Of a stretch of 11,993 nucleotides of DNA, positions 1-7,070 are shown piece by piece. The first letter of the stretch is position 1. Every line of letters starts with the position of its first letter. The translations under genes and the position numbers were made by a program. The notes beneath the pieces are model-generated. The model was not told the DNA's origin and did not search any database. It saw nothing but the letters and a program-made list of their open reading frames with translations. This DNA comes from Competibacteraceae bacterium UBA3908 (GTDB lineage Bacteria; Pseudomonadota; Gammaproteobacteria; Competibacterales; Competibacteraceae). The stretch spans positions 1 through 11,993 of the forward strand of contig DGFE01000251.1 of NCBI GenBank assembly GCA_002391525.1. Direction: 5' to 3'.

Positions 1-642
1 GTCCGGCGCTACCGGCTATCCCAGTACTGGACCCGCTTCAACGTCTGGTGGCTGCGCGTCACCTGCCGGATCGACTACCGACTCAGCGGCGTCGAGCATA
101 TTCCCAATCGGCCGGTGATCGTGATGGCCAAGCATCAGTCCACCTGGGAGACGCTGTTCCTCCATCAGTATCTGCCGCCGGTGGCCTGGGTGATCAAGCG
201 CGAACTGCTGTGGTTGCCGTTTTTCGGCTGGGCGTTGGCGCTGCTGCGGCCAATCGCGATTAACCGCCAATTGGGCGCTTCGGCAGTCAAGCAGGTGATC
301 CGGCAGGGCGTGGAGCATTTGCGGCGGGGGCAGTGGGTCCTGATCTTTCCCGAAGGTACGCGCACGCTGCCCGGCGTTCGCGGACGTTATGGCTTGGGCG
401 GAACGGTGCTCGCCACCCACAGCGGTTGTCCGATTCTCCCGGTGGCGCTCAATGCCGGTGAATTCTGGCCGCGAAAGGGTTTTATCAAGCGTCCGGGCAC
501 CGTTCAGGTGGTGTTCGGCCCGCTGCTCGAAAGCGAGGGTCGTTCGCCCCAGGAATTGAACCAACAGGTGGAAGACTGGATCGAGGGCACCATGGCGCGG
601 ATCGGCGCGATCCCGACCGCGCCACCGGCATCCCGTGAATGA
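1..642 (+). CDS. plsC: 1-acyl-sn-glycerol-3-phosphate acyltransferase (PlsC family), 5'-truncated
   Basis: This enzyme acylates lysophosphatidic acid to phosphatidic acid at the inner membrane, the second acylation in phospholipid synthesis. The frame is open from base 1, so the start lies outside the window. 213 residues are visible; family members are about 240-260, so roughly 30-45 N-terminal residues are missing. The catalytic block reads KHQSTWE (visible residues 45-51). This is the HX4E variant of the HX4D motif, as found in many gammaproteobacterial paralogues. The substrate-binding FPEGTR motif is at 116-121, and a hydrophobic stretch (WLPFFGWALALL) lies between them. The TGA is 25 bases upstream of phoU, so the two may be co-transcribed. 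Family assignment is firm. Which paralogue it is, and its acyl preference, cannot be read from the sequence. Confidence 0.93.
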   Translation, partial: VRRYRLSQYWTRFNVWWLRVTCRIDYRLSGVEHIPNRPVIVMAKHQSTWETLFLHQYLPPVAWVIKRELLWLPFFGWALALLRPIAINRQLGASAVKQVIRQGVEHLRRGQWVLIFPEGTRTLPGVRGRYGLGGTVLATHSGCPILPVALNAGEFWPRKGFIKRPGTVQVVFGPLLESEGRSPQELNQQVEDWIEGTMARIGAIPTAPPASRE

Positions 643-652
643 ACGAGAACAA

Positions 653-658
653 GAGGAG
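653..658 (+). promoter_or_regulatory. Shine-Dalgarno of phoU
   Basis: GAGGAG lies nine bases before a GTG at 668. It supports that GTG as the phoU start rather than the in-frame ATG 15 codons further in. Confidence 0.75.
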
Positions 659-667
659 TGATTCGCC

Positions 668-1354
668 GTGGTCTTCACCAACAGCCAACACACCGTCAAA
701 CGCTTCGATATGGAGATCCAGCAATTGGTCAATCTGGTGCTGGACATGGGGAGGACGGTGGAACAGCAAGTCAGCCGCGCCGTCGCGGCTTTTCGGCAAG
801 GCGACGCAGCCGTGGCCCGGGAGGTGGTCGCCGGCGACGCGGCGGTCAACCGTCGGGACATCGAAATAGATCGGAGTTGCCTGCGCCTGCTTGGCCGCCG
901 GCAGCCGATGAGCACCGATTTACGGCTGGTGATGGCGTTGAACAAAGCCGTCAACGATCTGGAGCGAATCGGTGACGAGGCCAAGGCCATCGCCGAGAAA
1001 ACGCTGGCCATTCACGCCCGCGGCGGCGACTCGTTGCGAGAGGGCATCCCGTTGGAGATGGGTCGGTTGGCCACCATTGCCAGCCGGCGGGTTCAGAATG
1101 CGCTCGACAGCCTGGCCCGACTCGACGTGGACCAGGCCTGGATGCTGGTACGCACCGACGAAGCGGAAGACGTGTTTCAGGACATCCTGCGCGCGCTCAG
1201 TACCTACGCCCTGGACGGCGAACTGGCGGTGGCGACGGTGATCGACGTGGCGCTGGCGCTGAAGGCCCTGAAGCGGGTCGCCGACCGCGCCCAGAATCTG
1301 GCCGAATACGTGATTTATATCGTCGAAGGGCAGGATATCCGTCACCAGATTTAA
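668..1354 (+). CDS. phoU: phosphate signalling/transport regulator PhoU
   Basis: PhoU is a cytoplasmic, metal-binding helical protein. It links the Pst phosphate transporter to the PhoR/PhoB two-component system and restrains phosphate uptake. The 228-residue product has the usual length (E. coli 241). Two repeated three-helix PhoU domains are visible. The first carries the metal-site block around ALNKAVNDLERIGDEA (about residues 89-104). The second carries ALKRVADRAQNLAEYVIY followed by a GQDIRH end, which closely resembles the E. coli C terminus. Translation starts at GTG with a good Shine-Dalgarno. No pstSCAB, phoB or phoR gene is seen beside it in this window. It follows plsC by 25 bases and converges on murU. 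Function is assigned by family. Confidence 0.95.
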   Translation: MVFTNSQHTVKRFDMEIQQLVNLVLDMGRTVEQQVSRAVAAFRQGDAAVAREVVAGDAAVNRRDIEIDRSCLRLLGRRQPMSTDLRLVMALNKAVNDLERIGDEAKAIAEKTLAIHARGGDSLREGIPLEMGRLATIASRRVQNALDSLARLDVDQAWMLVRTDEAEDVFQDILRALSTYALDGELAVATVIDVALALKALKRVADRAQNLAEYVIYIVEGQDIRHQI

Positions 1355-1380
1355 CGAGCCAGGGAGTGCGTCGCGGTTCG

Positions 1381-1402
1381 GCGGCGGTTCACGGCCCGCC
1401 GC
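1381..1402. terminator. GC-only hairpin after phoU, weak terminator candidate
   Basis: A 7-bp stem (GCGGCGG / CCGCCGC) with an 8-base loop lies 27 bases after the phoU stop, between convergent genes. There is no U-tract, so intrinsic termination is doubtful. It may be chance in GC-rich DNA. Confidence 0.22.
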
Positions 1403-1491
1403 GGACGCCGGACGCCGCCCTCGATCCCCGTTGCGAAAAGATCATGCCGTCGATCCAGACGGCGGCGAAAAGGGCGCGCAGGGCGGAGGCG

Positions 1492-1565
1492 GTCGCCATC
1501 AGGTTCGATCTCCGCTGGGCCTTGAATGCTCCGGCAATTGTCGCCATCAGGTTCGATCTCCGCTG
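1492..1565. repeat. two perfect 26-bp direct repeats, 48-bp period
   Basis: Copies at 1492-1517 and 1540-1565 are identical over 26 bases, beginning GTCGCCATCAGG and ending TCTCCGCTG, with a 22-base spacer. The flanks do not match, so the identity stops sharply. The second copy ends three bases before the murU stop codon, in the phoU-murU convergent gap. Read on the minus strand, each copy contains GGAG followed ten bases later by ATG. The 48-base period keeps both ATGs in one short open frame (1547 down to 1389, 52 codons). I recognise no family for either the repeat or the peptide. Confidence 0.85.
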
Positions 1566-1568
1566 TGG

Positions 1569-2255
1569 CTAATGATGGGCTGCTCTATTGGATTCCCTTA
1601 ATTCACGCTCCAGTTCCGCCAGTCGTTGCGGGGTGCCGATGTCCCGCCAGGCACCCCGGTAATGTTCGCCGGTCACCCGCCCCGTCGCCATCGCTCGGCG
1701 CAGGAGCGGTCCCAGCGGAAACCGCCCCGGCGCGCATCCGGCGAACAGTTCGGGCCGCAGCACGCTGAGCCCGCCAAAAGTCAGGCGCGCTGAACCGCTC
1801 GGCTCGACTCGCCCATCCGCCGCCAACGCGAAATCACCGTGGGGATGGTGCGACGGGTTGGTCACTAGCACCAAATGCGCCAATCCGGCGGGCGCCACTG
1901 GCAGATGGGCGAGAGGATAGTCGGTCCAGACATCGCCGTTGATCACCAGGAACGGTTCCGGTCCCAGCAGCGGCAGCGCTCGCAAGATGCCGCCGCCGGT
2001 TTCCAGCGCTTCCGGCGGCTCCGGTGACCAGGCGATGCGGACGCCCCAGTCCCGACCGTCGCCCAGCGCCCCCGGCAAGCGTTCGCCCAGATGGCCGATA
2101 TTGACCACCAGTTCGGTGATGCCCGCCGCTCGCAGGGCTTCGAGATGATGGACGATCAGCGGCTTGCCGGCGACTGGCAGCAGGGGTTTGGGGGTATGGT
2201 CGGTCAGCGGGCGCATCCGTTCGCCGCGACCGGCGGCCAGGATCATCGCCTTCAC
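1569..2255 (-). CDS. murU: N-acetylmuramate alpha-1-phosphate uridylyltransferase MurU
   Basis: MurU transfers UMP from UTP to MurNAc-alpha-1-phosphate, giving UDP-MurNAc. It is the last step of a recycling route that bypasses de novo MurA/MurB synthesis. The 228-residue product has the nucleotidyltransferase signature LAAGRGERMRPLT near its N terminus with PKP at 22-24. ETGGGI lies at 85-90, and NGDVWTDY (106-113) supplies a metal-binding Asp108. SGEHYRG-type C-terminal sequence (here TGEHYRGAW) matches Pseudomonas MurU closely. I chose the GTG at 2255 because it overlaps the amgK stop as GTGA and places KAMILAAG at the usual N terminus. A TTG at 2270 would add five residues, and an ATG at 2246 would remove three. 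The gene lies immediately after amgK and converges on phoU. Confidence 0.93.
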   Translation of the reverse strand: MKAMILAAGRGERMRPLTDHTPKPLLPVAGKPLIVHHLEALRAAGITELVVNIGHLGERLPGALGDGRDWGVRIAWSPEPPEALETGGGILRALPLLGPEPFLVINGDVWTDYPLAHLPVAPAGLAHLVLVTNPSHHPHGDFALAADGRVEPSGSARLTFGGLSVLRPELFAGCAPGRFPLGPLLRRAMATGRVTGEHYRGAWRDIGTPQRLAELERELRESNRAAHH

Positions 2256-3250
2256 GGCGTCGCTTCCCAACGATCCACCCCCCGCTCCAGCAACAGAACG
2301 CGCAACCCGGCGAGATCGGGATAGCGATCCGCCACCGCCAGCACGTAGTTCAAGGTGCGGGGAATGTCGCGCAGGTAGCCGGGCTTGCCGTCGCGCAGAT
2401 TCAGCCGGGCGAAAATGCCGATGGCCTTGAGATGGCGCTGTACGCCCATCAGGTCGAACCAGCGCAGGAACTGGCCGGCATCGTCCAGCCCGCTCATGCC
2501 CAGCGCCCGCAAGCGGTCGCGATGCGCCAGCGCCCAGAATTCGACCTGCCCACGCGGCCAGGCGATATAGCAGTCGCGCAACAGGGATACCAGATCGTAG
2601 GTCACCGCCCCGACCACCGCGTCCTGAAAATCCAGCACGCCGGGATTGTCCGGATCGGTCACCATCAGATTGCGGGAGTGATAATCGCGATGCACCCAGA
2701 CGCGCGGTTGCTCCAGCGCGTTGTCGGCCAGCAGGGCGAAGGCGTGATCGAGCACCTGCTGCTCGTCCTCGCGCAGGTCAAGGCCGAGCAGCCGCCCCAG
2801 GAACCAGTCGCGGAACAGGTCCATCTCCCGGTGCAGCAGCGCCGAATCGTAGGGGGGCAACAGCGGCGAGCCGGGATCGCCGCCGGCTTGCAGGCGCGCC
2901 AGCGTGTCCAACGCATCGCCGTACAGGCCGTGGACGCTGCGCGCGTCGAGTTCCGCCAGATATTGCCGGTTGCCGAGATCGGTCAACAGCAGCAACCCCC
3001 GGTCGAGATCGCCGGTCAGCACCTCGGGCACGTTCAACCCCAGGCCGCGCATGGCCTGGGCGATGGCGACGAAGGGCCGGCAGTCCTCTTTGTCCGGGGG
3101 CGCATCCATGACGATGCGGGTCCGGCCGTCGTACCAGACCCGGAAATAGCGGCGGAAACTGGCGTCGCTGGAAGCGGGGGCGATGCGGGCCGGGGGAACC
3201 GGCAGCACCGCGTCCAGCCATTCCAGCAAAAGGCGCTTGCGGTCGTTCAC
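2252..3250 (-). CDS. amgK: anomeric MurNAc/GlcNAc kinase AmgK
   Basis: AmgK phosphorylates the anomeric hydroxyl of MurNAc (and GlcNAc), making the sugar-1-phosphate that MurU consumes. This recycling pathway is known from Pseudomonas, where it contributes to intrinsic fosfomycin tolerance. The 332-residue protein has the APH/choline-kinase fold: an N-lobe with SSDASFRRYFRV (27-38), a Brenner-type catalytic loop WVHRDYHSRN (185-194, Asp189 and Asn194) and the metal motif LDFQD (206-210). The GTG start at 3250 has GGAG (minus strand, 3260-3263) nine bases upstream. It is divergent from lptD by 50 bases, the arrangement also seen in Pseudomonas. The fold is shared with aminoglycoside phosphotransferases, but the coupled murU gene makes sugar recycling the far better call. 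Confidence 0.94.
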   Translation of the reverse strand: MNDRKRLLLEWLDAVLPVPPARIAPASSDASFRRYFRVWYDGRTRIVMDAPPDKEDCRPFVAIAQAMRGLGLNVPEVLTGDLDRGLLLLTDLGNRQYLAELDARSVHGLYGDALDTLARLQAGGDPGSPLLPPYDSALLHREMDLFRDWFLGRLLGLDLREDEQQVLDHAFALLADNALEQPRVWVHRDYHSRNLMVTDPDNPGVLDFQDAVVGAVTYDLVSLLRDCYIAWPRGQVEFWALAHRDRLRALGMSGLDDAGQFLRWFDLMGVQRHLKAIGIFARLNLRDGKPGYLRDIPRTLNYVLAVADRYPDLAGLRVLLLERGVDRWEATP

Positions 3251-3300
3251 GTAGAATCACTCCATTCCAGGTACGATTGCAGCCATAATCAATCTATGCG
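3251..3300. promoter_or_regulatory. amgK/lptD divergent promoter region
   Basis: The only space between two divergent operons is 50 bases, so their control elements must overlap it or extend into amgK. CATAAT at 3284-3289 resembles a sigma-70 -10 box towards lptD, but it lies close to the ATG and has no good -35 box. No GGAACTT/TCTAA sigma-E pattern is visible. Promoter positions remain undefined. Confidence 0.35.
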
Positions 3301-5616
3301 ATGTTAGGGCAGTTCAACCCACGCGTAAAATCCCGCTCCGTGATACCGCATTGCCGAACGTTGCTTACCCGCGCCGCGCTGGTGCTGCTGCCGCTGGCCG
3401 GCGTCCAGGCGCAAGCCGCCGATTTTCTCGAACCCTGGGCGCGGTGCGAGCCCGACGAACTCGCGCGCGAAGTCGTGCCGGCCAGCCCGAACGTGCCGCC
3501 GCCGGATCAAGCGCCGATCCAGGCCGACGCCGGCCAGGTCGAATCCTCTCCCAACCAGTCCCTGTTGCAGGGCAACGTCAGCCTGTCCCGCGGCGATCAG
3601 CGCTTGCGCGCGGACCGCATTACCCTCGAACGCCCCACCAACCGCGCCCGGGTCGAAGGCGGATTCACGTATGGCGATTCGCGGCAGGCGTTGCGCGGCA
3701 AACGGGCCGAAGTGGATCTGACCACCGAGACCGGCTGGTTCAATGACGTGGATTATTATCTGCCGGAGCGCAATGCCCAGGGCTACGCCGAGGAGGTGAA
3801 GGTGGATCGGCGCCGGCGCCGGAGTTGGCTGGAGGATGCCACCTTTTCGACCTGTCGGCGCGGCAGGGAAGACTGGGAACTGCGCGCGCACAAGTTGACG
3901 CTGAACGATGCGACTGGCCGCGGCGTGGCCCGCGACATCGTGCTCGCGTTCTGGAACACGCCGGTATTCTATTTTCCCTACCTGTCGTTTCCCATCACCG
4001 ACGAGCGGCAGTCGGGGTTCCTGTTCCCGCGCCAGGGTTACGACAGCGAAACCGGCCTCGATCTGTCGGTTCCCTATTATTGGAACATCGCCCCAAACCG
4101 CGACATGACCATCACCCCCCGACTGATGGCGGATCGCGGGGTGTTGCTGGGCGTGGAATACCGATTCATGAGTCCCAGGGATCAGGGCCAGATCGGTTTC
4201 GAGTACATTCCCGACGACCGCAGCCACGGGGGCGACCGCGGCTCGTTCAACGTCACCGACCGCGCCGCGCCGCTGCCGAATTTCTACACCGACCTGCGCT
4301 ACGAATACGTCTCCGACGATGACTACCTCCGGGATTTAAGCAACAGTCTGGATTTCCTGACGGTCAACTACCTGGAGCAGCGCCTGGACGCCCGTTACTA
4401 CAGTGACTGGTGGCAGGCGCTGGCGCGGGTGCAGGGCTATCAGATCCTGAATCCGGCGCTGTTCGCCCTCAGCGGCGACCCCTACCAGCGCCTGCCGCAG
4501 TTGCTGTTCGCGGGGGCCTGGCCAGCCGATTCCAGGGGACTGAGCTATCGGTTGCATGGCGAACTGGTGCATTTCCAGCAATCCGACGCGGTGACCGGCG
4601 CCCGGTTGGATTTGTGGCCGACCGTCGGCTGGTCGCTCGAGCGGCCCTGGGGCCATCTCAAGCCCGAGGCGGGTTTTCGCTACACCGGTTATCAGCTCGA
4701 CAACACCACGCCCGGCACCAACGACGCTCCCTCGCGCGCCGCGCCGATTCTCAGCCTGGACAGCGGCCTGATCTTTGAACGGCCGCTGCGGGCCGACTGG
4801 CTGGGCGTCGCCTCTGGCACGCAGACTTTGGAACCGCGCCTGTTCTATCTCTACGTGCCCTACCGGGACCAGGACGACATTCCGGTTTTCGACAGCGCCC
4901 TGATGGACCGAGACCACGACTGGCTGTTCCGCCGGAACCGCTTCACCGGCGCCGACCGGCTGGGCGACGCCAACCAGTTGACCGCCGCGCTGACCACCCG
5001 CGTGCTCGACGGTCCCAGTGGCCGCGAACGGTTGCGCGCCAGCATCGGCCAGATCCAGTATTTTGAAGACCGCCGGGTGACCCTGAATCCCGGCGAACCG
5101 CCGGACACCACGGCCAATTCCGGCCTGATCGCCCAGGGGCAGTTGAATCTGTCGTCCCGTTGGTCGGTGCAGGGCGGCGTGCAATTGGAGCCGGACAACA
5201 GCGATGTGCTGCGCACCGCGTTCGATCTGCGCTATTACGCCAATCCCCGGCAATTGGTCAACGTGTCCTATCTGCTGGATCGCGATCAGCCCGGCCTGGA
5301 TTTGGGCGACCAAATCCAGTCGGTCGATGTATCGCTCCTGTGGCCGCTGACTTCGCAATTGCGGTTGATGGGTCGCTGGAACCATGCCTTGAATATCGAA
5401 CGGAACCTGGAAACCCTGGCCGGGCTGGAATACGAGGAGTGCTGCTGGGCGGTGCGGGCCGTGGCGCGTCAGTATCGCAGCAGCCCGGTCGAAGCCGAAT
5501 CGCAGACCGCTTTCTACATGGAACTGGAACTGAAGGGCCTGTCCAGACTGGGCGGCGGTCTGGAAACCCTGCTCCAGGGTTCCATCCTGGGCTACCAACC
5601 GCTGCTCCATTATTAG
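3301..5616 (+). CDS. lptD: LPS-assembly outer-membrane protein LptD
   Basis: LptD is the outer-membrane beta-barrel that, with the lipoprotein LptE, inserts LPS into the outer leaflet. The 771-residue product (E. coli 784) has a signal peptide ending near AQA-A (residue 40). An OstA/LptA-like periplasmic jellyroll follows (about 70-230, including GNVSLSRGDQRLRADRITLE), then a long aromatic-rich barrel. Four cysteines sit as expected: C49, C185 and the adjacent pair C714-C715. This matches the 1-3/2-4 disulfide pattern required for E. coli LptD maturation. The start is uncertain: ATG 3301 gives a long n-region, while GTG 3340 gives a compact 27-residue signal peptide. Neither has a clear Shine-Dalgarno. 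surA follows after 11 bases, consistent with its role in LptD folding. Confidence 0.97.
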   Translation: MLGQFNPRVKSRSVIPHCRTLLTRAALVLLPLAGVQAQAADFLEPWARCEPDELAREVVPASPNVPPPDQAPIQADAGQVESSPNQSLLQGNVSLSRGDQRLRADRITLERPTNRARVEGGFTYGDSRQALRGKRAEVDLTTETGWFNDVDYYLPERNAQGYAEEVKVDRRRRRSWLEDATFSTCRRGREDWELRAHKLTLNDATGRGVARDIVLAFWNTPVFYFPYLSFPITDERQSGFLFPRQGYDSETGLDLSVPYYWNIAPNRDMTITPRLMADRGVLLGVEYRFMSPRDQGQIGFEYIPDDRSHGGDRGSFNVTDRAAPLPNFYTDLRYEYVSDDDYLRDLSNSLDFLTVNYLEQRLDARYYSDWWQALARVQGYQILNPALFALSGDPYQRLPQLLFAGAWPADSRGLSYRLHGELVHFQQSDAVTGARLDLWPTVGWSLERPWGHLKPEAGFRYTGYQLDNTTPGTNDAPSRAAPILSLDSGLIFERPLRADWLGVASGTQTLEPRLFYLYVPYRDQDDIPVFDSALMDRDHDWLFRRNRFTGADRLGDANQLTAALTTRVLDGPSGRERLRASIGQIQYFEDRRVTLNPGEPPDTTANSGLIAQGQLNLSSRWSVQGGVQLEPDNSDVLRTAFDLRYYANPRQLVNVSYLLDRDQPGLDLGDQIQSVDVSLLWPLTSQLRLMGRWNHALNIERNLETLAGLEYEECCWAVRAVARQYRSSPVEAESQTAFYMELELKGLSRLGGGLETLLQGSILGYQPLLHY

Positions 5617-5627
5617 CATCCACTTCG

Positions 5628-7067
5628 ATGATCCGCATGAAAAAATTGTTTTTTCCCCTGATGCTGTGCCTGCTCCTGTCCGCGCCGCCCATTGCCGGTC
5701 GTGCGGAACTGGTATTCGGTCCCGGCCCGGAGGGTCCCGGTAACGCGCTGGATACCATCGTGGCGGTCGTCAACGACGACGTGATTACCCGCCGGGAACT
5801 GGATGCGGCGACCGCCGCCGCCGAACGCCAGTTGCAGCAGCGGAAAGTATCGATCCCCCCTCGCCCGACCCTGGAAAATCAGGTGCTGGAACGGCTGATT
5901 CTGACCCAGTTGCAGGTTCGCGCCGCCGAACGCAACGGCATCACCGTGGACGACGCCACGCTGAACGCGGCCATCGAAACGCTGGCCCAGCGCAACAACA
6001 TGAACCTGACCCAGTTGCGACAGACCGTCGAGAAGGACGGGATCAGCTTCGCCAGGTTCCGCGACGACGTGCGCCGGGAAATCATGGCGGCGCGGTTGCG
6101 GCAGAAACTGGTGGACAGCCAGCTCCAGGTTTCCGAACAGGACGTGGAGAGCCTGCAAGCCCAACTGGCAGGTCAAGGCGGCCTTGGCGCCGGCGATGGC
6201 GGCGATGGCGGTGCGCGCGAATATCACATCGCCCAGATTCTGGTCGCGCTGCCGGAGGGCGCTTCGCCGCAACAGATCGAGGCGGCGCGGCGCCAGGCCG
6301 GGGAAGTGCTGGCGCAATTGCGCAAGGGCGCGGATTTCCAGCAGCTGGCGGCGAGTGTGTCCGCTGGCCGGCAGGCGCTGGAGGGCGGCGATCTCGGCTG
6401 GCGGCGCGCCGACCAGTTACCGACCATCTTTGCCGACGTGGTGCTGAAACTGCGGCCCGGCCAGCTCAGCGAGCCGATCCGCAGCCCCAGTGGGTTCCAC
6501 ATCGTCAAGCTGCTGGAAACCAGGGGTGGCGGCGAAGCGCGCGCGAGTTCTCAACGGGCGGTGTCCGCCGACCGGCAGGCGCCGGTGACACAGACCCGCG
6601 CCCGGCATATTCTGCTCAAGACCTCGCCGCAGGTGTCCGACGACGAAGCACGCCAGCGACTGGAACAATTGCGCCGGCGCATTCAGAGCGGCGAGGATTT
6701 CGCGGCGCTGGCCCGGGACAATTCCGAAGACAAGGTGTCCGGCGCGCGTGGCGGCGACCTGGGCTGGATAGCGCCGGGAATGGTGGTTCCGCAGTTCGAG
6801 CAGGAATTGAGGTCCTTACAGCCGAATGAAATCAGCGCGCCGTTCAAAACCCAGTTCGGCTGGCACATCGTCCAGGTGCTCGAACGCCGCCAAGGCCAGG
6901 CGTCGCCCGAGACCGAGCGCGACCGGGTGCGCGAAGCCTTGCTCCGGCGGCGTTCCGACGAGGAATGGGAGAGTTTGTTGCGCCGGCTGCGCGACGAGGC
7001 TTATGTAGAGGTGCGTCTGCAACCGTCCGCGGCGGCGACGGAGGCGCCGACCACGGCGGTGCAATGA
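5628..7067 (+). CDS. surA: periplasmic chaperone / peptidyl-prolyl isomerase SurA
   Basis: SurA escorts unfolded outer-membrane proteins, including LptD, across the periplasm to BAM. The 479-residue product has a signal peptide (MKKLFF core, cleavage after about residue 26). A SurA N-domain (about 41-180) contains NDDVITRREL and NNMNLTQLRQ. Two parvulin domains follow (about 198-305 with YHIAQILVALPEG, and about 322-425 with ARHILLK and GGDLGW), then a C-terminal helix. It is about 50 residues longer than E. coli SurA. The excess lies in a Gly/Asp-rich linker before parvulin 1 (185-195), a linker between the parvulins, and an Ala/Thr tail. The start is ATG 5628 or in-frame ATG 5637; the frame stays open upstream inside lptD, but only these starts yield a signal peptide. 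rsmA follows after three bases. Confidence 0.96.
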   Translation: MIRMKKLFFPLMLCLLLSAPPIAGRAELVFGPGPEGPGNALDTIVAVVNDDVITRRELDAATAAAERQLQQRKVSIPPRPTLENQVLERLILTQLQVRAAERNGITVDDATLNAAIETLAQRNNMNLTQLRQTVEKDGISFARFRDDVRREIMAARLRQKLVDSQLQVSEQDVESLQAQLAGQGGLGAGDGGDGGAREYHIAQILVALPEGASPQQIEAARRQAGEVLAQLRKGADFQQLAASVSAGRQALEGGDLGWRRADQLPTIFADVVLKLRPGQLSEPIRSPSGFHIVKLLETRGGGEARASSQRAVSADRQAPVTQTRARHILLKTSPQVSDDEARQRLEQLRRRIQSGEDFAALARDNSEDKVSGARGGDLGWIAPGMVVPQFEQELRSLQPNEISAPFKTQFGWHIVQVLERRQGQASPETERDRVREALLRRRSDEEWESLLRRLRDEAYVEVRLQPSAAATEAPTTAVQ

Positions 7068-7070
7068 TCG

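Noticed and set aside
1492..1565. Minimal CRISPR array
   Set aside because: Only two repeats, a 22-base spacer shorter than the repeat, no cas gene and no palindromic repeat structure.
2252..3250. Aminoglycoside phosphotransferase (resistance gene)
   Set aside because: It shares the APH fold, but the sequence, length and coupled murU gene identify AmgK.
3251..3300. Sigma-E promoter for lptD-surA as in E. coli
   Set aside because: No GGAACTT-type -35 with TCTAA-type -10 spacing is present in the gap.
4336..5619. Long minus-strand open frame opposite lptD (427 codons), and similar ones opposite plsC/phoU, lptD's 5' half and surA/rsmA
   Set aside because: They lie opposite unmistakable conserved genes, have low-complexity Gln/Arg/Gly-rich products with no motifs, and are the usual mirror frames of GC-rich DNA.
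5160..5627. Extended start for surA inside lptD
   Set aside because: The frame stays open, but the upstream residues overlap lptD, have no SurA similarity and would hide the clear signal peptide beginning at 5628/5637.
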